Shown piece by piece: positions 10,350 to 20,569 of a stretch of DNA of 64,000 nt. Source of the DNA: Cardiocondyla obscurior (Eukaryota; Arthropoda; Insecta; Hymenoptera; Formicidae); contig NC_091864.1 in assembly GCF_019399895.1 (NCBI RefSeq), forward strand, positions 11,448,001 to 11,512,000. The letters run 5' to 3'. A program made the position numbers and the translations under genes. Each line of letters starts with the position of its first letter. Position 1 is the first letter of the stretch. A model generated the notes under the pieces. That model made no database searches and had not been told where the DNA came from. It saw only the letters and a list, made by a program, of their open reading frames with translations.

Positions 10350-12845
10350 ATGGCTTGTCTGAACACCCTCAAGCAGGAAATCAAAACGCTCGAATCCGTC
10401 TTCCCCAAGAGCCATGAGAGGTTTCAGATAATGTCCGCGAGCGTGGACGAGCTCAGCTGCAGATTCGTCGGTAAAAATGGGAAGAAGTACGAAATACACG
10501 CCAACATTACAGTAAGTGTGCAACGGGGTACACGCGCGCGTACAGCGTCAACGGGGCCGGGGCGAGAGGGAGGGCCCCGCGCGCTGGGTGTATCGCTAAT
10601 GTTATGTGCCGTGCCGCTTTTTCTTGGCCGATCGTTAGACGACCGCGTTGTGTGCGATTGAATGAGCGGGTGCGTGAGCGTGCTGGACGCACGCATCGTG
10701 CGCGTACACGCGAAATTCGCCCCCGCTTCCCGTCCCGTTTACTCGGACAAAGACGATTGTTTGGTGCCGGGAAGTGTGACCCCCGCCGCCACCGTGATCG
10801 TCCGTTTACCTGTCCCTCTCCCGTTCTCGATCGGTCCCTACGATCGATTTTTTTCTCTCGCTTGTTTTCCCTCCTCTACGAGAACTCCGAATTGATAGTG
10901 CGAGTCGAAGAGGTCGACGGCTTACTCCTTTCTCGCACGAAGAACATCCGCTGCTCAGAGGTCTCGTGAGCGTATTGTTTTTTCTTTCTCTTTTTTTTTT
11001 TTTTTCTCGGGAGGGGGGCTTTTTTTCATTCCCCACAATGTGTCGGACAAAGGTGGAAAAGAATGACCGGACAAAGAGCTCGCGAACGCTTTACTTCGTC
11101 CTTGCACTTCTCGATCAAGTGTCTTGCGCCTCAGACATGCGGTTCGATCTCGTTTTTTTTGTCCCTTTCGCGACATGCAACGCGTGCATGTATGCGTGCG
11201 CGCGACGTCAACACGAGGAACGTCGCAATCGGGCGCGATCCTTTTGCAATGCGTATCGTCACCGAGCGATTGCAGCGTGGATATTTCAGCATCATTTGCT
11301 CATTACGCGACAGATGTCGGTATATGTGAATTTCTTTTTTTTTTTTTTTTGTGCGCGTTTAAATGAATGTATGATGTGTGTAAGACCACGATTTTTTACT
11401 TGAACGTCTTGCAGTGCGGATTAAGGTATACGATTTATTTATCATGTTACAAAATTATGCTCATATTGATGTCTACGTAGGAAACCTACCCCTCAACGCC
11501 GCCTGTTTGGTTCGCCGAGTCTGAGGAAACTAGTGTTACGAACGCTGTACAAATTTTAAGTAACACAACGGGCCGCGACAACCACGTAATCAACCAAGTT
11601 GGCATTCTACTAAAAGAGTTATGCAGACTACACTCGTTACCGGAGCCACCCGACGTCGAGAGGTTGAGAACCGCCTTGGACCCTTTACGCTTAGGAGGAT
11701 CGAACGAAGCTGTGGCACAAAGGATGGACGCCGAGGACCTAGACGACATTGATGAGGATGAAGAGAGTGAGACTGAAGAAGATCTCCATCTAGATATGGA
11801 TGAGGGAGATGCCAATTCTAAGAATAAAGTGAGGAGAGACAAAGTACAAATTATTCGTTAATATTTAGTGACCGCTAATTTTGTTAATCTTTATTTCGTT
11901 ACGTTACAGAGTGAAGAAATGGATTTGGAACATCTTGCAACGCTGGAAAGGTTGAGACAAAATCAGAGACAAGATTATTTAAAAGGATCTGTTTGTGGAA
12001 GTGTACAAGCCACTGATAGACTTATGAAGGAATTACGTGATATATATCGAAGTGACAGCTTTAAAAAGGGTATGCTTAAAGTTTATATTTAAATTTACGT
12101 ATTTATTCTGAATATAATAATGTAATATTGGTTTCTTCTTTTCTTTCAGGAATGTATAGCATAGAACTAGTAAATGACAGTTTGTATGAATGGAATATCA
12201 GATTGATGTGTGTAGATCCCGATTCACCACTTCATAGCGATCTCATTCTTTTAAAAGAGAAAGAGGGAAAAGACAGTATTCTTCTCAACATGCTTTTCAA
12301 GGTGGCTCATTTACATAAAATTAGCTTTAAAATTTGTATTTTTGATACTATAAAAAAATATATATATATATCTATATATTAATTTGTAATTTTATCAGTT
12401 TTTTTTTTAGACGATTAATTCTAAATCCTGTTTATTACTGTAGGAAACTTATCCGTTCGAACCACCATTTGTAAGAGTTGTACATCCTATCATATCTGGT
12501 GGATACGTTCTTGTGGGAGGTGCCATTTGTATGGAACTTCTTACGAAACAGGGATGGAGTTCGGCATACACAGTAGAAGCTGTTATAATGCAGATTTCAG
12601 CGACGTTAGTGAAGGGGAAAGCGCGTATACAGTTCCAAGGTTCAGGCGGCGCTGGCAAAGTGTGTGGAGGACAAGGCCAATACAGTTTGGCACGTGCCCA
12701 ACAGTCATTCAAGTCTCTTGTACAAATACATGAAAAGAATGGTGAGAATTTACTTTTGTGCTGTGTTAATTATTAAACATTGCTTAAACGAATTTTTTAT
12801 TACGTTTTCATAGGCTGGTTCACACCTCCAAAAGAGGATGGCTAA
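10350..12845 (+). CDS. UBE2Q: Ubiquitin-conjugating enzyme E2 Q (UBE2Q family), six exons, 383 residues
   Basis: An E2 enzyme that takes ubiquitin from E1 as a thioester and passes it to substrates, usually with an E3. Exons: 10350-10511, 11481-11828, 11910-12069, 12150-12301, 12444-12741, 12814-12845. They total 1152 nt (383 codons plus TAA) with all phases consistent. The N-terminal part starts MACLNTLKQEIKTLESVFPK and includes the family-typical PPVWFAESEETSV (about residues 61-73). A strongly acidic stretch follows (about 136-164, rich in DED/EEE). The UBC fold runs from about 205 to 370, with PFEPPFVRVVHPIISGGYV and then GGAICMELLTKQGW. In the UBE2Q family the active-site cysteine lies here (GGAIC, Cys303). 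The protein ends GWFTPPKEDG. Length is close to human UBE2Q2 (about 375). Nothing is truncated. The family call is firm; Q1 versus Q2 cannot be decided, as insects usually have one copy. Confidence 0.96.
10512..11480 (+). other. Intron 1 of UBE2Q
   Basis: Runs from GTAAGT (10512) to CTACGTAG (11480). The first half continues the CpG-rich promoter composition and may carry regulatory sites. T-rich runs occur at about 10990-11005 and 11335-11350. A decoy acceptor (TCTTGCAG, ending near 11414) leads into no usable exon. Several overlapping open frames here are composition artefacts. Confidence 0.7.
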
Positions 12846-15800
12846 TGAATACCGGATTGTGGAAAAGTACCGAAGATATGATACATGCTTACAGCTGAGA
12901 CTTTAATTCGGTGTGTGCCCAACAAGTAATTGTTATGATAATGATTTGATACACAAACACAACAGTAACTAGGTAACTTAAGATACTGAATTAATCTAAC
13001 ATATAATTCCTTTGATGGCTAAAAAAGCTGCCGTTGGTTACGTATCTGTATTTTTTTTTTTTTCGGTCGTTAGTGATTAGATCGCGAATTGTATCGATAA
13101 ATGTAAGGTATCATTTCATTTAAATTTAATTCTTATGTTTCGAGAATCCCAGTTATTACTATATTACGATATAGTAATTTTATGTACTTCTTAAAGATAC
13201 ATATGTTGTACGTGCGAAACAGTATGATTATTCTAAAAAATGCGTTTGCGCAATCGTGCTTCCTGTCTTTTTAACGGGAGGATATTATGATTAATGTTTT
13301 AAATTATTAATATAATGCTGGACAAATTTTTAAGTTTTGCTTTTATTGTTTTATTATTGTATCACTTTTTTCATTTTCTATTTAAAGAAAACATTTATAT
13401 TCAATGCATTTCAATAACGTGGCTATATTTTTTTTGCTAATATATGCCATAATCCAGTAAAAATAATGATAGTTAAAATGCATCTCTTAAAAAAAAAATT
13501 TATATTACTTTTATCTTTTGTCAGATATCTCACAAGTAATACTCAAAAATTGTGAGTGCACAACCAAAACATTTTTTTATAAAGAAAAAAAAAGCTGTTG
13601 AATTAAAATGGCTAAATAGAATATAATAAAAAATCGTAGCTTATATCGAGAGGCTCTAGAGAGTACAATCATAGAGATTAAAAAACTTTGCAAGTTTTTC
13701 AAACTTGTAATTAAGTATGTTTTATAAAACTAATTTTGTCTATATCAATATTAATCAAGTCAGATTTTTGACATGAGAAGCGATATTTTTTTACATTCGG
13801 CGAATAGTATATTTCGTAGCATTATTGGATTAGATGAAGTGTAGACTTACAATATTTGTATTGTATACGATGCAGTAATTAATGTGAATGTTTAATTTTT
13901 TTCTGCATAGAGCGTAAGAGTGAATCAGATGGGAAAATAGATATTGTAGCAGTGGATGTTTCCTTTTCTAAAATAGTAAATATTGCGAGTTTACGTTCGT
14001 TTTTTCTTATTATTGAAACGAGTTATAGCTTTCTATAACGTATATATATCTCGCGTTGTGTGTAACATTTAATCGAATGTAGGAATTGTATAGATGTATA
14101 TAATGCAAGTACTCTTTAGAGTCTATCAGAGAGCATAAATGCAATAGAAGCTTAAAAAAGTTTTGGTTGTGTGTTTCATCTATAAAAGAAATATATTCTA
14201 AAATCTTTATTATTTTCTATAAGACATAATTTATAAGAAGTAAAATCATATATATGCAAAATATACTTTTTTTTAATAAGAGATGCGTGAGCTAAATATT
14301 ACACGTGAAATTAATTCTCATGTGCAAATTTGTTTTTGAAGAACTTTGAATTCCTTTCAAAAGAATTCTAGTAATTGTAAGAAAAATTTTTCCAGACGAT
14401 TTTTACGCACTCGGCAATTTAATTATTTATGTAAGCATTGTATGTTCGTATACATACTACCATACATAAATGATTAAAGTATTATGCACTTCTAAAGCAA
14501 ATTTGTTCATTAGAATTAACAATGTAATAATATCGTTTGTAACTTCGGCGAATCTTTTTGCTATCAATCATATCTGTAAAGAATATCCCTTTTTCATACA
14601 AATGGTACATTTGTTACTGTTAAATTTTTGTAAAATACCGTTGAAATTGAGTTGCTAAAACTCGAAAGTTTAGACATTAATTGGTACTTCTCGAATTTGT
14701 ATTGCACTTCTAAGCATTTATGCAGTTTGTTTCGTACATACATACATAGTTACACATGTCCTGATTCATATACATGCATGTACACGTACACGTATACACA
14801 TATGCATTCTGTTCCTTATGCTTCATCTTCCTACGTAATCTTAAATGCAAAGTCTTTGCGATCGCCATCGTATTCATTTACAAACATGAACATTTATAAA
14901 TATCAATTACGAGTAGTCACGTTGATTTTCATACGACTCGAGAAAATCTCATTTTCGTTGTAAATATCGTCAATCGAAACAACCATTTTATGACGGTTCA
15001 TAACTGTTATATACTTCAGGGATTTTTATTTCAGACGTAATACTACTTTTATAATATGTTAGGGTACGTGTTTGCGTAATTATCGTGGTTACTTTTTGTT
15101 AGAATGAATGAGTATACCTGAACGCCTATTAGTCGTATGGAGATGGAGCAGTACATATGTTATTGGCAATAACGCATGTACAATGTATCAGTACACATGA
15201 TTATTGGTATAACTGGATCGAGTAGCGTGGGTCACTAGTTTCGTTCGCGGTACAGTTAAACTCGTTTGTGAGCAAATCATATGAGCAGTATCGTCATATA
15301 AATAATAGATTTTTAAGTATAGGTGTGCGATCATCAAGCTCGTTGTCAACGGGTACCACGATTTGTACAGCCGCCACCCGTTTGACATTGAGTGCTGGTT
15401 GTTCGACGTCGTTAAACGTTATTTTCTTTGCCAAAACTTCGTATCGTCTGTTAAGTTTTAATTTTTTTTATGTAATAACTGTATGATCGCGGGGAGCAAT
15501 GTGACATGTGTATTTTTGCTACAAATATCGTTAAGATTCTTTGTTCTTTTTTAACACGACATTCGATTCTTGCCGATATTCGTGACGATTTCAAAAATCT
15601 CAGTTTTGACATGAAGTCGACATGTCGTACATGCGATTAGTTAAAATTAATTACGTTTAATAAACAAGATACGATTGAGAAAAAGTATGTAATAAGATAA
15701 GATAATAATTACGCGAAACGTGTCGGCATTCGTTCCGGCAAAACGGTTTTTGACGAAAGGTATGTGCGCCTAAAGAGCAAGTAAAAGTTTAAATTAGTCA

Positions 15801-16330
15801 TTATATAACTTTAGTATGCATTTCTCAAATCTTTAGATTGCGTGCAGTAATATAATTGTCAAATTTTTGTTACGTATTCGGGGTAATCTTTCTATTTGAA
15901 GACTGATAAAGTAGAACTTTAACTTTTCTTCCACGTTACATTTGTAAAATGTGTCTTTCACGTGATACTTTGATTCGCGAGCATGAGCATAAAAAAAAAA
16001 AAAAATAATAATTGAGCAGTTTATTCGCATTGAATGAGACTTTCTAAGTGCATGTGAACATGGAAACATTATGAAATTGTGATCCTTGAGATTTTCGTAC
16101 GAAAGGCATTAGTGCCAATTGGAAAAGTGGATATATGTCTATCCCATTCCGAGATGTATTTGTGGCAAAAATAGTCGTCTAAAGTCTCTTCCAACTCATT
16201 TGTTCACTTTACACGTGTTTCACTAAATAACGTGGATATGTTTATTATGCATTAAGCAAACACGAATAATTGATTGATGTAATGACAAATTATTTCTTTT
16301 TGTTTAAAGGGAGAGCACCCGGTTCACGCG
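12846..16330 (+). other. 3' UTR of UBE2Q and AT-rich intergenic stretch
   Basis: AT-rich sequence with no supported gene. A possible poly(A) hexamer AATAAA is at 13625-13630; others are variants. Long A/T runs are frequent. The 3' UTR end cannot be fixed. Short frames at about 14470-14963 are low-complexity and look like chance. Confidence 0.45.
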
Positions 16331-16335
16331 GAACA

Positions 16336-16763
16336 TATATAAGCGACTGAAGCGACTATAAAACACGATACAAGCATACATATGGAAATTATTACATCCA
16401 CGTGTACCTGGTTATAGACCCGCACTCTAATCAAGACAGAACGACAAGTAATAGCCTGCGTTTCGCTTGAACCGTGGTATTTGATCCGTGTCAATTTGAT
16501 ACTCGGGATGTAACAACTTTGCGTATCGTGTTAAGTATATGATATAACTTAACTCTCATATTATAACATTTTCTGACGAGGGTATAGACTTCTGGATCGA
16601 AACAGTGTGTATCGTGCACGGCGAGAAAAATAGCGAGTTAGAATATTACTTTTATTTCCCTTGAAAACTTATCGCGAATCACCCTCAGTTTTACTTATTG
16701 CAAATGTCTCGAAAGCTCGTTACTTTCTCGGCGTGGACGATGGCGTTCCTCGAGTCTAAACCC
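16336..16763 (+). promoter_or_regulatory. Candidate TATA promoter and first exon
   Basis: A clear TATATAAG lies at 16336-16343, in a context that switches from AT-rich to mixed sequence. About 340 bp of leader follow (start expected near 16366), then ATG at 16704. The frame runs 20 codons (MSRKLVTFSAWTMAFLESKP) to a strong donor CCC|GTAAGTT at 16764, phase 0. It could be a real first coding exon, for instance joined to 20357-20569 in the same phase, or a leader exon with a short upstream ORF for the Dpr-family gene. Joined to 51130 the frame stops after 14 more codons. Confidence 0.35.
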
Positions 16764-17639
16764 GTAAGTTAACTTATGTCTCTACTCTGCGTACGTATTT
16801 GCGTAACGAACTCATCGGTCAACCAAGAGGATCGATTGATTTTTGTTGGTCGGTCACGTCGTCACATTGTCAATATCTATAATCTTAAGATTACTCTGCG
16901 TATCTTAAATCTGCTCCACTTGTATATCGTACCATTATTGATTTGAGTGAAAGTTTCCATCATTCTGATATATCGAGCATTATACTTTCTCTATCCCTCT
17001 TTCTCTTTTACACCACAGTTTCATGTTAAGTTACGTTAATTATTGTTTAGGAGAACGCTACGAAACACAAAAAATAAAGATTTTAATAGAAAACTTACCC
17101 GAAATGTGTATACATTACACCGTACGAGCGCAGCGAGGTTATTGTAATTATCGATTGTGCCGTTTTACTCTCCCCGATCATTTATAATTTAATAACAGTG
17201 TATGTTAAAACTATTGGATTACGAAATCAGATGCGTATGCTGCGAACGTATTATATGCATTTGAATCGTGGTGCTTGAATGAGTGACATCTAGGTATCGT
17301 ATCGATTGATGGATCACCGATAGAAGATTTGGCGTTATATTCAGGATGAAGCCGTGAAACGACAGTGTAATGGCTGTCGGGAGTGCGGGATCGTCGCGGG
17401 ACGCAAGCCATTATCGTCGCGTCAATCGATCAAGTACATCCATCTAATCGTTGATTTGAGAGGAATAAACATACGAGCTCGCCGAGGAGAAAAGAATTTC
17501 GCACAATGCGCTTATCGCGATTGCACCGTAATCGCGATGCGGCGGTTCGAAACGGCGCCGCGTTAACGTCGTACGTTTCATCGTAGCAATCGTGCCGTTC
17601 GTGTTCGGCTGAGCGTGTTCAACGTATCGCGTCGCTCTC

Positions 17640-17785
17640 GTGCTTTCATATTCGCGTTCGTGACCATCGAGTGGACATTATTTAATAAGCGATTCACGTG
17701 GTGGCCGTCAGACTGTTACCATTCGCATTGGGATTAAAGCCGGCGGATCCAGCGAGGCAAGGCGGAAGGACAATATGGCAGACCG
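17640..17785 (+). other. Candidate 5' exon ending at a strong donor
   Basis: CpG-rich block ending ATGGCAGACCG|GTAAGTGA, with the donor GT at 17786. The ATG at 17775 would give only MAD plus two bases before the splice. If joined to the acceptor at 51130 it makes the short ORF MADR followed by a stop, so it would act as a leader exon. The exon start is not determined. A first exon of the Dpr-family gene, or of another transcript, is possible but unproven. Confidence 0.25.
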
Positions 17786-17786
17786 G

Positions 17787-19022
17787 TAAGTGAATAATAT
17801 TTGTCGACTTTTTTTCTACTCGACCGGCTCGACGCTTGCGACGTATCGCGAGCGCAATCGGGATTACGAACGCGTTCACCGCGCGCCGAGATAAATACGT
17901 AGCCACTTTTTCGAATCCAACTATAATATCGCGATATTTTTAACGATAAATGTGATATATTTATTGTCGTAAATATCGTGAATTTACGGTCGGGTCTAAA
18001 AAAAAATTATATTTTTCTCCCAAAGGCGCGACTCGTCTTCTTTCGACGGTTTATATTTATTTCATTGATTTTATGAATAATTACATGCGAAATTTGCCCG
18101 CGGAAAATGCGTCCAAACTTTACAAACGGGAAGTTTTCCTGACTCGCTCAGGAGCTATTCAGCCGCGTCCCCTCCCTCCTTTCTTTTCCCGGAGCGTTCC
18201 TCTTCATTCGGTATGCATCGGCGTGTTCTTCCGTGTTGTGAAACATTCTCGAGGCGCGTTCTCGCGAATATAACGCGGTCCCAGTCGCGGTAAATTTTCC
18301 TCAACTGCATCAATTGACGGGGATCAGTTTACGGAGATATAAAATTTTATTATAATTCCAATACAACTTTGCGCGTGCATAAAATAAAAGAAATCCGCGG
18401 GAGAACTTTTGCGCTGGGAATCTAATTGCGACGCTCTTCCTTTGACTTCACGATCAATCGGCCTGATCCTGATTAGTACGGATTACATGAAAGTTAATTT
18501 TGAATTAAGTATATCGGCGCGGAAGGTATCCTCTTATCGGTCGTTCAATGAGATAATTAATTAAAGATAGGAGAACTTGCCCGATTAACCTTTTTAACAA
18601 TTTTGAACCATGGCGTCGACAAGGGATTAACTGAAAACCGGAAAATAAGGTACTCGGTTCGAGCGCAACGTGCTTCCTGTAAACAGGCTTTGTGCAAATG
18701 CGTTAGGATGCAATAGTCAGGATGTCCTGCCCTTCGCTCTATTTATTTTATTTTCTTTCCGTCGTGTTTGGCTACTTATTTCCTTCTAAACACTGGGAAT
18801 TGAAAAGTACTTTCTATGAATTCGAGAATATTTTAAATATTACTGACATTTAGCTAGATTATTAATTTAAATTTTATATAATTTTTTTGAATTAGGTAAC
18901 GATGTAGGGGTCAATTAATTCAAATTTATTTATACTTGTGTAAATTTATATTTTTAACATTAGTATATTGCAGTATATAATATAATAATGTAGATAAGTA
19001 GTATCATACGTTAAATAATTAT
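17787..19022. other. Stretch without recognised gene
   Basis: CpG-rich at first, then AT-rich from about 18780. No splice-supported exon on either strand was seen. Confidence 0.4.
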
Positions 19023-19081
19023 ACAAGTTCGAATTGTATTTTACAAATCCGAATCGTAATTCACAAGTCCCGTTCGGGTTT
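19023..19081. repeat. Three imperfect 20-bp tandem repeats
   Basis: Units start at 19023, 19043 and 19063. Each opens ACAAGT or ACAAAT, is followed by a CCGAATCG- or TTCGAATTG-like core, and ends T-rich. Period is exactly 20 bp. The array ends about 90 bp from the stop codon of the minus-strand gene at 19172, on its 3' side. Confidence 0.6.
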
Positions 19082-19171
19082 AGTACAGCTTCCTCAAGGT
19101 AGACATGGACGATCCGACATTAAAACCCAATTCATTGTGCCATTATTTGCGTAAAAGTTCAGTTCGATTTT

Positions 19172-20310
19172 CTAACGTGTGCAATTCGGGGCGAGTTCAA
19201 TTTTTCGCCGCTTTGATCGCTCATCACATAAGTCCGGGTCATCGTAAAAATTACAGTCGTCACGGCCGTGTATGTCTAATTTTTTGGCAGGCGTAGGAAA
19301 CGACACAGTTATCTTTAGCCACTCTTCGTTTTTCTTTAAAAAATAATCTATATTTTTCTGTGCCTCTTGCCATTTTACGAGCAACATAGAAAAGAAATAA
19401 AACATGTACAATTTGGCATCTGTATGGATTCGAAAAAAACAGTTGTTTTGTTTGGATATTTCTTCCTCTAAATACATAATTTGATTGTCAAATTCGTCAT
19501 TTAAGTAGTCCTGCATTATCAAAAATATTTCTTTTCTTGTGTAGTATATGAAATTGCTGCAAGATTCTAAAAAAAAAAATTAATTATTAAAATTATGTTA
19601 TACCGAACACGAGTACTATCGTAAGTTAAAGAAAGCTTGAGTTTTAAATATCGATTTAGAATTTTTTCGTGCGGAATTACCTACTTCGCGTAAGACTATT
19701 TTGAAAGTCTCAGGTATAGTAAATTTTATATAAACCGAACAGTTGGACTATTGTTATACATATACAAAAGAAACGGACGGAGTTGGAAGTCCTACCTGAT
19801 ACGCTAAAACGCGTCTAATTGAGTTTTGAACAAAACATGCCTGAGGTCTACATGAGACATGGTTTTGGAAATCTATTTTCCAAGAAAATTTTTTTTGAAC
19901 TTATATACTTATCTATAAACAGAGGTCATTTAAAAACTTCACATTTGTTAACTTTTGTCTAAAATAAACCTCAAAGGTTTAAACACTTTATTGGTATTAT
20001 AAGAAACGACTACCTGAGACATCCGACACACCCGAGTATCTTTCGTCATCTCTAACTTGATAGTTTACACGAAGTAAATATTAATTACGAAAAATAAAAA
20101 TTTAGTTTAAAAAATAATAGCAGATAGTAGCAGCCGAATTATTGCAAATTTTTATTTTCAACAATTGAATTATGAAATAAGAAAACAAACGCGGTATCTT
20201 ACGCGATCTTTAATTAAAATCTGCGTGGAGTAAACGTTAATTCAGAAAAATAGTAATTTAAGTTAAAAAATACGTAAACAAAATATCTCACCACCAGGAA
20301 GAGAATCCAT
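19172..20310 (-). CDS. Small unrecognised minus-strand gene, two exons, 137 residues
   Basis: Exon 1 is 20310-20292 (19 nt). ATG reads MDSLPG and one base, then donor GTGAGA. Exon 2 is 19566-19172 (395 nt), entered through a long T-run ending in TTAG. The phase-1 end of exon 1 joins the phase-matched start of exon 2 to make Glu, and the joined frame runs 138 codons including the TAG stop. The protein is mostly helical-looking and charged (YLEEEISKQNN, WQEAQKNIDYFLKKNEEWLK), with an aromatic middle (LYMFYFFSMLL). Its C-terminus is basic (RSKRRKIE, a possible nuclear signal). I do not recognise the family. It lies opposite in direction to all neighbours and would be nested if the Dpr-family transcript starts upstream. 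A chance exon pair is possible, but composition and phase argue against it. Confidence 0.6.
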
Positions 20311-20356
20311 TTTGCGAAACTTGATTATTACTTTTATTTAACGAAATTATTCACAG

Positions 20357-20569
20357 TCGAAATGTGTGGCAAAGGTTCACGAAACGTGTGTCGTCAACAA
20401 GAGTCTACTTCGAACTAACGTACCTGCTGTACTTAAAAATGTAAAAGACTTTAGGAGTCTTGAAGAAAATTACCCCTACCGGTTTTCAAACACAATAGAG
20501 CCAAAAGTTCGTTTTTCAAATTTCGATCAAGTGTTTTCCGAGGTTACTGCACGTCGCGTGGTACAATGA
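20357..20569 (+). CDS. Candidate terminal coding exon, 70 residues plus stop
   Basis: The open frame starts right after a good acceptor (AAATTATTCACAG, ending 20356) in phase 0 and runs 71 codons to TGA. It has protein-like composition (KSLLRTNVPAVLKNVKDF, then FSNTIEPKVRFSNFDQVF). There is no in-frame ATG, so if real it needs an upstream exon. The phase-0 exon ending at 16763 fits and would give a 90-residue protein. A different phase (from the donor at 17786) would stay open for only 28 more codons. It lies 46 bp from the minus-strand start codon at 20310. Family not recognised; it may equally be chance. Confidence 0.3.
   Translation, partial: SKCVAKVHETCVVNKSLLRTNVPAVLKNVKDFRSLEENYPYRFSNTIEPKVRFSNFDQVFSEVTARRVVQ

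Noticed and set aside
10035..10523. 162-codon minus-strand frame over the UBE2Q promoter and exon 1
   Set aside because: It is antisense to a certain coding exon and a CpG-rich promoter, where stops are rare by composition.
11400..11480. Alternative acceptor TCTTGCAG in UBE2Q intron 1
   Set aside because: It would insert a sequence that breaks the conserved join of exon 1 to the ETYPSTPPVW exon.
17520..17560. GGTTCGAAAC as a tRNA T-loop
   Set aside because: No matching acceptor stem, D-arm or A box around it.
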